From Bacteroidales bacterium (GTDB lineage: Bacteria > Bacteroidota > Bacteroidia > Bacteroidales > P3), in the NCBI GenBank assembly GCA_017507285.1, contig JAFWBF010000126.1, positions 1-21,311 of the forward strand: a DNA stretch of 21,311 nt. Direction: 5' to 3'. The stretch's first letter is position 1. Each line of letters starts with the position of its first letter. The notes beneath the pieces were generated by a model. The model was not told the DNA's origin, did not search any database, and was given only the letters and a program-made list of their open reading frames with translations. Shown here in pieces: positions 1-7,956 of this stretch. The position numbers and the translations under genes were made by a program.

Positions 1-1152
1 GATATGCGTAAGTATGCTTTTACCGACTTACTTATTGCCGACGAGGGATTTGCCGAAATGTTTATCCAATGTTTAAAGGATACTGTGGTCGAACTCTATC
101 CCGATGGCAATGTATTAGTGCTTAGCCCTTCCTATAGATGCTATAACAATAGGGGGGAGCTGGATATAAAATCGTCCGAACGTAATGAAGAAGACCTCTC
201 GGCCATAGTAGCCGAAGCTTTTGGCTGTGCCGGTAGGACTGCAACGGAATATAGCGATAACTTATTGCGAAAGCAAACATCCGATACTTTTTATAACCAA
301 TATATGGTATTGAACGAATGGATGCGAGAGATAGATACAGATGTAGATATGCAACTGATGTCGCAACCCGAAGCCGATAAGATATTCGAAGCCTATAATG
401 TGAATAATGTAGCCATAGCCGGGGTGTCAACCACTGCATGGCGTGGTTTTGGTGGGCGTGTTATACCTACACCGTATCTTTTTTATTCGGCTATTGCCGA
501 GCGTTGTGGTACTACCACTGCATACGTAGAAGTGGATAGAAGTGGAAAAATCAACGAAAGTAAGGTACTGGAGGTGCAGCGTAACGACGAAAAGGCTTTC
601 CTAAAGCAAAGTTTTTACAGCAGTATTGCCGGTAGTGCCAATCCGGGATATATGGGCAAGCATTTGCTTGTGGGTGTATCGGCTTCAGGATTTTTGTCGG
701 CAAATATCAATGATTATGAAATAGATTATACTGTAGGCTTGGAATACGGTGTGAGAGTAGAAGGTGTGGTTGGACGGAAAATCTCACTAGTGGGTGCAAT
801 GAAACGCTATGGTTGGAACAGCAGCGTTATCAACAACTTCGAACTTGGGGTGCGGACATATACGAAGTCGGCTACTGCTCCTTTGGGGCCTTATTTACAA
901 TTGTCTCTTCAGGGACGTATGTTGGATGGTGACTTTACTACCAAAGCTATACAATCTGATAATGATAAGGATTTGGGTAAAATAAGTTTCGCCCCGGCTT
1001 TTACACTTGGACGTACATATATATTTTGGGACAATATTCAGATGGATTTGTTTTACGGAATTTCTTTTCCATTCAAAGATATAGAGGGATGTGATGATAT
1101 TGTGGGGTTGTATCTCAACTTGGGATTGAGTATTAGCTGGCTAGTGTTTTAA
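1..1152 (+). CDS. Probable outer-membrane beta-barrel protein, 5'-partial, function unknown
   Basis: The frame is open from the first base, and the first Met (base 4) is not followed by a signal peptide. The true start therefore probably lies upstream and this is the C-terminal 383 residues of a longer exported protein. I do not recognise the family. The first ~200 residues are mixed, with a stretch around 135-180 (VAIAGVSTT, then TTTAYVEVD) that looks like a soluble domain. From about residue 205 the chain shows alternating hydrophobic/polar strands rich in Gly and aromatics, and it ends in SISWLVF with a terminal Phe. That is the usual C-terminal signal of outer-membrane barrels. It lies 31 bp ahead of the next exported-protein gene on the same strand, which suggests an operon. 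The barrel assignment is inference from composition and the C-terminus. Confidence 0.65.
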   Translation, partial: DMRKYAFTDLLIADEGFAEMFIQCLKDTVVELYPDGNVLVLSPSYRCYNNRGELDIKSSERNEEDLSAIVAEAFGCAGRTATEYSDNLLRKQTSDTFYNQYMVLNEWMREIDTDVDMQLMSQPEADKIFEAYNVNNVAIAGVSTTAWRGFGGRVIPTPYLFYSAIAERCGTTTAYVEVDRSGKINESKVLEVQRNDEKAFLKQSFYSSIAGSANPGYMGKHLLVGVSASGFLSANINDYEIDYTVGLEYGVRVEGVVGRKISLVGAMKRYGWNSSVINNFELGVRTYTKSATAPLGPYLQLSLQGRMLDGDFTTKAIQSDNDKDLGKISFAPAFTLGRTYIFWDNIQMDLFYGISFPFKDIEGCDDIVGLYLNLGLSISWLVF

Positions 1153-1183
1153 AATGAATAATAATTAATAAATAAAAAATATT

Positions 1184-1885
1184 ATGAAAAAACTGATTTT
1201 ATTGACAATGATATTTGTATCATTATTTGGAGGAAAAGCGTATTCGCAATATGGTGGATATACAATAGATGTAGGATTTATTCAATCGGTTCGTTATGAA
1301 GTGGGATTGATGTCGGCACTCCAATCGGACTTGATACTTGGTGAATCACCATACTATGGGTTGCATTATATTGAACCAACCGAATTTTCCAATGGTTTCA
1401 GTCCTATTGTATATATGAGTGTCTCCGGCGAAGCTAAGGTAGCTAAAGATATTTTTTCATTAGAATATAGGTTGAAACTTGGTTATCAGAAAATGAACTA
1501 CAAGTTTGTAGGCGACATGGATGGAGTGCCAAATGGTTATACCTACATTTGCGATGGTTCTAAAGTATATTCCAATATCTCTGTTTTTGCAGAACTGTTG
1601 CTATTGGATAATAATTTGCGTATTAGTGCAGGTGCCGGATTGTTGGCTAAATTTCCTTTGGGTGTTTCGATGTTTGGACTTGATACACCGTTTCCTGATA
1701 TGATGGATTTCGGAGTAAATCCCGAAGCAAGAGTTATATATTATTTTGGTGATGTTTATGTGTCGGTATTCGGGGGTATGGAAATTGGAATTTCATCGCC
1801 ATATATTGGGTTGAGCACTGTTACCGGTATAAGATCAAATACTACTTATATAGGATTTGGGGTTGGATATCATATTAATAAATAG
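1184..1885 (+). CDS. Exported outer-membrane-type protein, paralogue A
   Basis: A 233-aa protein with a clear Sec signal peptide (MKK, hydrophobic core, AYS then Q22). The mature chain alternates Gly/aromatic strands and has no long hydrophobic helix, as expected for a small outer-membrane beta-barrel. It is paralogous to the next gene. Shared landmarks are AYSQYG after the signal peptide, LGYQKMNYKFVG versus IGYEKTSYKVIG, a LLDNNLRISAGAGLLAKFPLG-type segment versus LLDKRLNIGVGAGFVGKIPLG, and a closing FGVGY versus FGIGY. The substrate or partner is unknown. It sits between other exported-protein genes on the same strand, with gaps of 31 and 41 bp. I do not recognise a named family. Confidence 0.75.
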   Translation: MKKLILLTMIFVSLFGGKAYSQYGGYTIDVGFIQSVRYEVGLMSALQSDLILGESPYYGLHYIEPTEFSNGFSPIVYMSVSGEAKVAKDIFSLEYRLKLGYQKMNYKFVGDMDGVPNGYTYICDGSKVYSNISVFAELLLLDNNLRISAGAGLLAKFPLGVSMFGLDTPFPDMMDFGVNPEARVIYYFGDVYVSVFGGMEIGISSPYIGLSTVTGIRSNTTYIGFGVGYHINK

Positions 1886-1926
1886 ACAATAACTGATTTG
1901 TTTTATAGGATAGAAATTCAAGGATT

Positions 1927-2655
1927 ATGAGAAGATTATTATTAGTACTACTGGTGATACTATTTTCAAAAGCAGCTTATTCGCAGTATGGACACAGTAA
2001 CTTCAACTCTTTTCCCATACGTATATCGTTGGAGGCTAACTATGGTTTGGGTGGCTCTATGTCGGTTTCCGATAGCTATTATAGTAGCGATTTTGATCAG
2101 TTGGGCTACTATACTCTCGATGTTACTGATGCCCAAGTGCAGCCATTGCAAAGGTATATGCTTGTATTTGATGGTGCTTTTACATCGTCCGATAATTTTA
2201 CGTTGCGTGGCGAGTTTAAGATTGGCTACGAAAAAACGAGCTATAAGGTGATTGGAACTAAGTCATATTTGAGTCCTGCTGTGGAAAGAGACTTTGAATA
2301 TAATTGGGAAACAACCAATATAGCTGTAGGGCCATCGATGATGGCAGCATTAAACCTATTGGACAAAAGACTTAATATAGGAGTAGGAGCAGGATTTGTT
2401 GGAAAAATACCATTGGGCGATGTGCCAATGAGCTATGCCGGTATGACTACCGACAGGGTCGAACATATTCAGCTTGCGTTGGTGGTACAAGCCAAAGTGT
2501 CGTTCTATCTATTGGACAATCTATTTGTAACGGCAGGTTATGGCTTGGATAAAAACTTGCTGGATGCCTACTATGGCTTATCGGCTGGCGAAGGATTGAA
2601 ACTTACATCATCGTTTCTTACCTTTGGTATAGGATATGATTTTCAAACTGAATAA
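1927..2655 (+). CDS. Exported outer-membrane-type protein, paralogue B
   Basis: A 242-aa protein with a signal peptide ending AYS before Q20, then a strand-rich, Gly/Tyr-rich mature chain consistent with a small beta-barrel. It aligns along most of its length with the 233-aa protein just upstream, so the two look like a tandem duplication that has diverged. The start is supported by an AAGGAT purine stretch just before the ATG. The next gene follows after 22 bp. Function unknown; the barrel call is inference from composition and the shared C-terminal FGIGYDF strand. Confidence 0.75.
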   Translation: MRRLLLVLLVILFSKAAYSQYGHSNFNSFPIRISLEANYGLGGSMSVSDSYYSSDFDQLGYYTLDVTDAQVQPLQRYMLVFDGAFTSSDNFTLRGEFKIGYEKTSYKVIGTKSYLSPAVERDFEYNWETTNIAVGPSMMAALNLLDKRLNIGVGAGFVGKIPLGDVPMSYAGMTTDRVEHIQLALVVQAKVSFYLLDNLFVTAGYGLDKNLLDAYYGLSAGEGLKLTSSFLTFGIGYDFQTE

Positions 2656-2677
2656 TTAATAAGAAAGGAATATATAT

Positions 2678-4171
2678 ATGAAGAAGTTATTTATGGCAGT
2701 AGCTGTTATGCTGTTGGTTGGCAGTATTGTCAAGGCTCAAAAACTAGAATTTGGCGACAAAGACGAATATATACGCTACGAAAGTTCGCTGTTGGGTATG
2801 GACGAAAATAATTATTATGTACTTGTAGGCTATTCGCAAAACAAGAAAGATAATTATAAGGGCAGTGTGCTTTATACTTACGATAAGAATTTGAAGATAG
2901 TGGATAAAACCAATATTGATGATAAGACTAGAAAGATAGCAACAGAGTCGTTTATTACCAATAACAAACTTTCGATGGTACATGCCGACTATAAATTTGC
3001 CACTCTCGACTGCCATGTTATAGACAAGGCTACAAAACAGTGTGAGACAAAGCAATATTTTTATGACGATTTTTCGAGAAAAGAAACGGCTGTGCTGAAT
3101 ACCTGTAAGTCGCCCGACGACTCGTTGTTCTTTGCCATGAAAACTATTTTCAACGACAAAGACAAATCCATAAGAATATCCAAAATGGTATTGTTCGACA
3201 ACGAATTGAACGAGTTATGGCAGAAAGATTATTTTGCACCCGCTGCATCAATGTTTCTTTCAAATGATGGCGAAATATTTTCGGTGGGTTATTTGGTGGA
3301 CGATAAAGGTGCGTCTACTGTTCGTTTTTCGATGATAACCGGAGATAATGAAGTGTATTTCGACGAAACAATACCTGACATGAAAATAGGGGATATAGAG
3401 ATAGCAAATTACAATAATGGTGAATTGCTACTATACGGCTTGATACAAGCCGAACCTAGTAGGCGACATATTGTTGATAGGATGTACTACAGTGGGTTAT
3501 ATACGTTTACCTATAATATAAAAACTCAAACCATTGGCAAGATAAACAAATACGCTTTTACTACCGATGATTATAGAATATTTGAAAATCTTAATCCAAA
3601 GCGTAAGTGTGATGATAAAGATGCATGTTTCTTGCAGGCTTTGGATGTATTGCATACAAAGGATGGAGGTGCAGTGGTGGCATATAATTTGACTTACGAA
3701 ACATTGTTGAAGTCGCAGTATGGCACCAGCAAATATAAAAATATGGGAGGAGTGATGCTTTGGCGTTTGAAACCCGATGGCACTATATTGTGGAACAATG
3801 GTTTTAAAAGAAATATGGCAACGGGTCTGTTTGAAAACTCTTGGTACACTCCCCACTATATTACCGACAATGATGAAGTGGTGTTTGTGATAGAGACTCA
3901 CAAAAAAGATAAGTTGGATAATACTTCGATGGCAAATGTTGTAGTTAAATATTATAGATATGAGCAAAATCCAGTTACAGGACCTTTCCCATCGAATATA
4001 ACATTGGTGCGTTTCGACAAAAATGGAAATATAACCAAAGAAGCTATGCCCGGAGAAAAGAAAATGCTTATAGTTGGCAACCCCAATGTGATGGACGATG
4101 GCAAAGCTGTATTTCTATATGTTTCGAACAAGAAAGCTCCCGGTGGATTGATACGTATGGATTTGAAGTAA
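2678..4171 (+). CDS. Exported protein of unknown function, possibly beta-propeller-like
   Basis: A 497-aa protein with a signal peptide (MKK, hydrophobic core, IVKA before Q21) and a well-placed AAGGAA seven bases before the ATG. There is no membrane helix after the signal and no lipobox. The mature chain has recurring short strand-turn motifs in which an Asp/Asn turn leads into a hydrophobic strand, such as YDKNLKIVDK, FDNELNELW, LKPDGTILW and FDKNGNITKE. Such repeats are common in beta-propeller sensor or scaffold proteins, but I cannot assign a family. It is the last gene of the exported cluster and is followed by a terminator-like hairpin at 4229-4268. Role unknown; a partner role for the outer-membrane proteins encoded upstream is speculation. 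Confidence 0.7.
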   Translation: MKKLFMAVAVMLLVGSIVKAQKLEFGDKDEYIRYESSLLGMDENNYYVLVGYSQNKKDNYKGSVLYTYDKNLKIVDKTNIDDKTRKIATESFITNNKLSMVHADYKFATLDCHVIDKATKQCETKQYFYDDFSRKETAVLNTCKSPDDSLFFAMKTIFNDKDKSIRISKMVLFDNELNELWQKDYFAPAASMFLSNDGEIFSVGYLVDDKGASTVRFSMITGDNEVYFDETIPDMKIGDIEIANYNNGELLLYGLIQAEPSRRHIVDRMYYSGLYTFTYNIKTQTIGKINKYAFTTDDYRIFENLNPKRKCDDKDACFLQALDVLHTKDGGAVVAYNLTYETLLKSQYGTSKYKNMGGVMLWRLKPDGTILWNNGFKRNMATGLFENSWYTPHYITDNDEVVFVIETHKKDKLDNTSMANVVVKYYRYEQNPVTGPFPSNITLVRFDKNGNITKEAMPGEKKMLIVGNPNVMDDGKAVFLYVSNKKAPGGLIRMDLK

Positions 4172-4228
4172 ACAATAGCCGATATTCTTGCTCTATACTC
4201 GGTTGTATTGAAAGGTATAGATATACAC

Positions 4229-4270
4229 AAAGGGTAGAGGATACGTTTTTTTGTGTTCTCTATCCTTTTT
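4229..4270 (+). terminator. Rho-independent terminator after the exported-protein cluster
   Basis: AAAGGGTAGAGGA (4229-4241) pairs with TTCTCTATCCTTT (4256-4268), a 13-bp stem with two G-T wobbles, followed by T residues. It lies 58 bp after the stop of the 497-aa gene. Confidence 0.6.
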
Positions 4271-4310
4271 GGCTTGTATTGCAAAACTCCATAGTTGGCT
4301 GTCGTAACTA

Positions 4311-4379
4311 TGTGGTTTACGATCTAAAAGTGCCATGGTTTTGACCTGTAACTATGGCACTTTTGATATCTAAACCGCA
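4311..4379. repeat. Imperfect 69-bp inverted repeat with terminator-like core
   Basis: AAAAGTGCCATGGTT (4326-4340) pairs with AACTATGGCACTTTT (4350-4364), one wobble in 15 bp with a 9-nt loop. Outside this core, TGTGGTTTA (4311-4319) pairs with TAAACCGCA (4371-4379) with one wobble, giving a nearly continuous long hairpin. The T-run ending the core could terminate transcription in either direction. A small preceding stem (4290-4296 with 4306-4312) shares sequence with the core. Confidence 0.55.
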
Positions 4380-4553
4380 TGGTTGCAAACATCAAGTGTA
4401 GGCTATAAATTATTTCCTTTATTTAGCAACCCTTTGCCGGATGCCATAGGTGGAAAACCTAACAATATTTTTCTTGAGAGGGAATACGAAAAGGAAGATA
4501 GATTGCAGGTAGGTATGACATTTCATGAAAATGAAAATTATTGTGGAAGATTG

Positions 4554-4584
4554 TTGTATATGTTGGAAAAAAAATGTAATTTTG
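4554..4584 (+). promoter_or_regulatory. Bacteroidota-type promoter of the aminotransferase gene
   Basis: A TAATTTTG element (4577-4584) matches the TAnnTTTG -7 consensus exactly. A TTG at 4554-4556 sits 20 bp upstream, the expected place for the -33 element. The start codon is 37 bp downstream of the -7 box. Confidence 0.65.
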
Positions 4585-4621
4585 CAAACGATAAAGTATT
4601 AATAATAAAGCTAAGAAACAG

Positions 4622-5824
4622 ATGGAAATTATATCTAACAGAATATTGCAAATGTCTGAAAGCGAGACTTTGGCAATGACACAGATAGCTCGTGAATTAA
4701 AAGCACAAGGCAAAGACGTAATCAGTTTGAGTATCGGAGAACCCGACTTTAATACTCCCGAAGCAGTAAAAGAAGCTGCAAAAAAAGCTATCGACGAAAA
4801 CTTTACTCATTATCCTCCCGTACCAGGATATGCCGATTTGCGTGAAGCCATAAGCAAAAAATTCCTTCGCGACAATGGTTTGGAATACAAACCCGAACAA
4901 ATAGTAGTAAGTACTGGTGCTAAACAAAGCATATACCAAGTGGTAATGGCTCTTATCAACCCGGGCGACGAAGTTATTATTCCTACTCCTTTTTGGGTGT
5001 CTTACAAAGAAATTGTAAAAGTAGCTGAAGGTAAATGTGTTTATGTTCCTACTAAAATAGAAAACGACTTTAAGGTTACTCCTCAACAATTGGAAGAAGC
5101 CATTACTCCTCGTACCAAACTTATTATGTTCTCAAGTCCAAGCAACCCAACAGGTATGCTTTACACCAAAGAAGAACTTAAAGGTATTGCCGAAGTGTTG
5201 GAACGTCATCCCAATATCTTTGTAATGGCCGACGAAATATACGAACATATCAACTTTGAAGGTAAGCACGAAAGTTTAGCTCAATTCCCATCAGTAAAAG
5301 AACAAGTTATCACCGTTAATGGTGTAGCCAAAGGTTTTGCTATGACCGGTTGGAGAATTGGTTTTATAGGTGCTCCGCTTGTAATAGCTAAGGCTTGCAA
5401 CAAATTGCAAGGTCAGGTTACAAGTGCTACATGCTCTATAGCTCAACGTGCCACTATCGAAGCTATGCTTATGGATCCTACTACAAGCAAAGATATTATA
5501 GATATGCGTAACAAATTTAAAGAACGTAGAGATTTGGTATATAAACTATTGAAAGAAATACCAAATGTAAATGTTCGTATGCCGCAAGGTGCTTTCTACT
5601 TCTTCCCCGAAGTAAGTGCCTATTACGGAAAATCATATAAAGATTATACTATTAACAATAGTACTGATTTGTGTATGTATTTGTTGTATGAAGCTAATGT
5701 GGCTACAGTTCAAGGTAGTGCTTTTGGCGATGATACTTGCATACGTTTAAGCTATGCTACAAGCGAAGATGTTCTTGTAGAAGCTATACGTCGTATCAAA
5801 GAGGCTTTGGCTAATTTGAAATAA
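4622..5824 (+). CDS. Class I PLP-dependent aminotransferase, aspartate aminotransferase type
   Basis: A 400-aa cytosolic enzyme of the fold-type I aminotransferases, which exchange an amino group between an amino acid and a 2-oxo acid using pyridoxal phosphate. Landmarks are SIGEPDFNTP (37-46), YPPVPGYADLREA (64-76), SSPSNPTG (171-178, with the PLP-contacting Asn175), ADEIY (203-207, Asp204 and Tyr207), the Schiff-base Lys237 in VAKGFAMTGWR with phosphate-binding Arg245, and a late CIRLSYA whose Arg should bind the substrate carboxylate. Length and motifs fit the Bacillus AspB/Thermus AspC subgroup. Aspartate is the likeliest substrate, but prephenate or aromatic activity is known in this subgroup and cannot be excluded. 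It appears monocistronic, with its own promoter and a strong terminator at 5867-5900. Confidence 0.92.
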   Translation: MEIISNRILQMSESETLAMTQIARELKAQGKDVISLSIGEPDFNTPEAVKEAAKKAIDENFTHYPPVPGYADLREAISKKFLRDNGLEYKPEQIVVSTGAKQSIYQVVMALINPGDEVIIPTPFWVSYKEIVKVAEGKCVYVPTKIENDFKVTPQQLEEAITPRTKLIMFSSPSNPTGMLYTKEELKGIAEVLERHPNIFVMADEIYEHINFEGKHESLAQFPSVKEQVITVNGVAKGFAMTGWRIGFIGAPLVIAKACNKLQGQVTSATCSIAQRATIEAMLMDPTTSKDIIDMRNKFKERRDLVYKLLKEIPNVNVRMPQGAFYFFPEVSAYYGKSYKDYTINNSTDLCMYLLYEANVATVQGSAFGDDTCIRLSYATSEDVLVEAIRRIKEALANLK

Positions 5825-5866
5825 ACCTTTTTGTTGTTATAACAGATTTTATAAGTATAGATGTAT

Positions 5867-5900
5867 AAAAAGGGGCGAGGCTACGGCCTTGCCCCTTTTT
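5867..5900. terminator. Strong bidirectional terminator between convergent genes
   Basis: AAAAAGGGGCGAGGC (5867-5881) and GCCTTGCCCCTTTTT (5886-5900) form a 15-bp stem with one wobble, closed by a C(TACG)G loop. This is a UNCG-type tetraloop, known to be unusually stable in RNA. A/T tracts on both sides suit termination of both the aminotransferase gene and the convergent ABC-F gene. Confidence 0.85.
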
Positions 5901-5938
5901 TATGTTTTTATTGTAGTGTTTATTATATCAAATATATT

Positions 5939-7870
5939 TTAAAAGTTCTCCATGGTTTCGGTGGCTTTTTCCCACTCTTCCATTAGGGTGTCTAGTTTTG
6001 CCTTTAGGTTTTCGTAGTCGGAGTAGAAGTTTGTGTCGGATGCAATGGATTGTGGGTCGGCCGATAGTAATTCGTCCTTTTGGGCAATCTCCTTTTCGGT
6101 TTCTTCTATCTCTTTCTCTATCTTTTCCACATTATTGCGTAGCTTTCGTAGTTCACGTTCATGCTGTTTTGCTTGTTCGTAGTTGAGCTTGTTTTGCGAT
6201 ACCGTTGCGGTGGCTTTCTCAGTTACAGTTTTTTTCTCAACCTCAAGAGCTTTAAGGTTCTCTATTTTGCGGTATTCGAGAAACTCGAATATATCGCCTT
6301 TAAATTCTTTGATGGCTCGATTTCTAAATTCGTAAAGAGAGTCGGTGAGGCCCTGCAGAAAATCGCGGTCGTGGCTTACCACTATAAGGGTACCGGTATA
6401 TTGTAGTAGTGCATTTTTAAGAATGTCCTTGGAATTCATGTCCAAGTGGTTTGTAGGCTCGTCAAGGATAAGTAGATTGCAGGGGGTTAGCAATAGTTTG
6501 GCAAGTGCCAAGCGTGCCTTTTCACCTCCCGATAGCACTTTGACTTTTTTGTCTATAGCTTCTTCGTCGAAGAGGAAATTACCTAATATATTTCTTATCT
6601 TGGGCCTAATGTCGCCCACGGCTATTTGGTCTATGGTGTCGAACACTGTTTTTTCGCCATCAAGTAATGCTGCTTGGTTTTGAGCAAAATATCCTATCGA
6701 TACCTGATGTCCAAGTTTAAACATACCCGAATAGTCGTCTATTTCGCCTATTATTATCTTTGCTAATGTAGATTTGCCCTCACCGTTTTTTCCTACAAAT
6801 GCTGTTTTGCTTCCTTTGGGTATTATAAAGTTGAGGTCGTTGAGTATCTGTTTTTCGCCGTATGCTTTGCATAGGTGTTCGGCTTCCACCACCACTTTTC
6901 CCGAGTGTGGTGCCGGTGGAAATTGGAAATGTATACTTTCGGTACTTACCTCGTCGATGGACACTTTGTCCATCTTTTCCAACATTTTTATTCGGCTTTG
7001 TACTTGTTTGGCTTTGGTGGCTTTGTAGCGAAAGCGTTCTATAAAACTTTGTATCTGTGCTATCTCTCGTTGTTGGTTGGTAAGAGCCGACATTTGGCTG
7101 CTACGTCTTTCTTCCATCAGCACTACGTATTCGGAGTAGTTGGCTTTGTAGTCGTATATCTTACCTGCTGTTATTTCGATGGTTCGTTTGGTGATATTGT
7201 CGAGAAATGTTCGGTCGTGGCTTACAAGTATAACAGCTCCGGTATATGTGCTTAGGAAGTTTTCCAACCACTGTATTGATTCTATGTCAAGGTGGTTGGT
7301 CGGCTCGTCGAGCAGTATAAAATCTGGATGCTTTAGGAGTATTTTGGCAAGCTCCACACGCATTTGCCAGCCACCGCTAAATTCTGTAATAGGGCGTGTA
7401 AAGTCGGTATGTATAAAACCAAGTCCCAACAGTATCTTTTCGGTTTGTTCTTGGCGGTTGTTGCCACCAAGCATTAAAATATGTTCGTTTACATCATGAT
7501 GGCGGTTTAGTAGCAGTTCGTATTCCTTAGAGTCGTAGTCGGTGCGATTGGTAATTTCGTTTGTAAGCTTCTGTAATTCGGCCTCCAAAGTGTCTATTTG
7601 TTCAAAAGCAGTTAGCGCCTCGTCTATTATAGTACGATTGCTGTTGGGTATCATCTCTTGTGGCAGATAGCCAATGGTTTGATCTTTGGCCACTATTATG
7701 GTTCCCGTTTCGGGTTGTTGCAGTCCTGCTATTATTTTCAGTAACGTTGATTTTCCTGCACCATTCTTGCCTACAAGGCCTATACGGTCTCGGTCGTTGA
7801 TGTTGAAGGTAACATTGTCGAAAAGGTTGGTGCCTGTAAATTGTACTGATAGGTTATTTATCGAAATCAT
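5939..7870 (-). CDS. ABC-F family ATPase, ribosome-associated type
   Basis: A 643-aa soluble protein with two ABC ATPase cassettes and no membrane segment. Members of this family act on the ribosome (translation factors or antibiotic-resistance proteins) rather than in transport. Cassette 1 has Walker A GKNGAGKS (34-41), signature FSGGW (164-168) and Walker B ILLDEPTNHLD (Asp188, Glu189). Cassette 2 has GKNGEGKS (360-367), LSGGE (446-450) and LILDEPTNHLD (Asp470, Glu471). The linker between them (~240-320) is Arg/Lys-rich, like the P-site tRNA interaction motif. A C-terminal ~100-residue charged coiled coil (KNVEKIEKEIEETEKE-like) resembles the Uup/ABCF3 group. All catalytic residues are present. 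A resistance role is not indicated, and a housekeeping role is more likely. It has a possible promoter inside the TonB terminator. Confidence 0.92.
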   Translation of the reverse strand: MISINNLSVQFTGTNLFDNVTFNINDRDRIGLVGKNGAGKSTLLKIIAGLQQPETGTIIVAKDQTIGYLPQEMIPNSNRTIIDEALTAFEQIDTLEAELQKLTNEITNRTDYDSKEYELLLNRHHDVNEHILMLGGNNRQEQTEKILLGLGFIHTDFTRPITEFSGGWQMRVELAKILLKHPDFILLDEPTNHLDIESIQWLENFLSTYTGAVILVSHDRTFLDNITKRTIEITAGKIYDYKANYSEYVVLMEERRSSQMSALTNQQREIAQIQSFIERFRYKATKAKQVQSRIKMLEKMDKVSIDEVSTESIHFQFPPAPHSGKVVVEAEHLCKAYGEKQILNDLNFIIPKGSKTAFVGKNGEGKSTLAKIIIGEIDDYSGMFKLGHQVSIGYFAQNQAALLDGEKTVFDTIDQIAVGDIRPKIRNILGNFLFDEEAIDKKVKVLSGGEKARLALAKLLLTPCNLLILDEPTNHLDMNSKDILKNALLQYTGTLIVVSHDRDFLQGLTDSLYEFRNRAIKEFKGDIFEFLEYRKIENLKALEVEKKTVTEKATATVSQNKLNYEQAKQHERELRKLRNNVEKIEKEIEETEKEIAQKDELLSADPQSIASDTNFYSDYENLKAKLDTLMEEWEKATETMENF

Positions 7871-7887
7871 TTTATATACTTCTTTTG

Positions 7888-7917
7888 CAAATACAATAAA
7901 AAAGAGCTATCGTGCAA
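7888..7917 (-). promoter_or_regulatory. Possible promoter of the ABC-F gene
   Basis: On the minus strand, TGTATTTG (7888-7895) is one base from the TAnnTTTG consensus, with a TTG (7915-7917) 19 bp upstream. The leader would be only ~10-15 nt. The -33 element falls in the loop of the hairpin at 7901-7927. Confidence 0.35.
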
Positions 7918-7927
7918 ATAGCTCTTT
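7896..7927 (-). terminator. Terminator downstream of the TonB gene
   Basis: A perfect 10-bp stem, AAAGAGCTAT (7901-7910) with ATAGCTCTTT (7918-7927), has a 7-nt loop. On the minus strand a T-rich tail follows. It begins 30 bp after the TonB stop codon. Confidence 0.7.
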
Positions 7928-7956
7928 CTTTATTATAATACCTTATATATAATGTA

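Larger units (their letters stand above)
4172..4621. other. Gene-free interval before the aminotransferase
   Basis: This 450-bp interval holds the terminator at 4229-4270, the inverted repeat at 4311-4379 and the promoter at 4554-4584. A 98-codon open frame (4383-4679) runs through the promoter and into the aminotransferase gene in another frame. It has no signal peptide or recognisable domain, so I do not call it a gene. Nothing else is evident. Confidence 0.6.

Noticed and set aside
3497..3967. 156-codon minus-strand open frame inside the 497-aa exported-protein gene
   Set aside because: It is a shadow of a well-supported plus-strand gene with signal peptide and ribosome-binding site. Composition is not protein-like.
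4383..4679. 98-codon plus-strand open frame before the aminotransferase
   Set aside because: It runs through the clear promoter at 4554-4584 and overlaps the aminotransferase start in another frame. No recognisable domain; a decayed gene remnant cannot be excluded.
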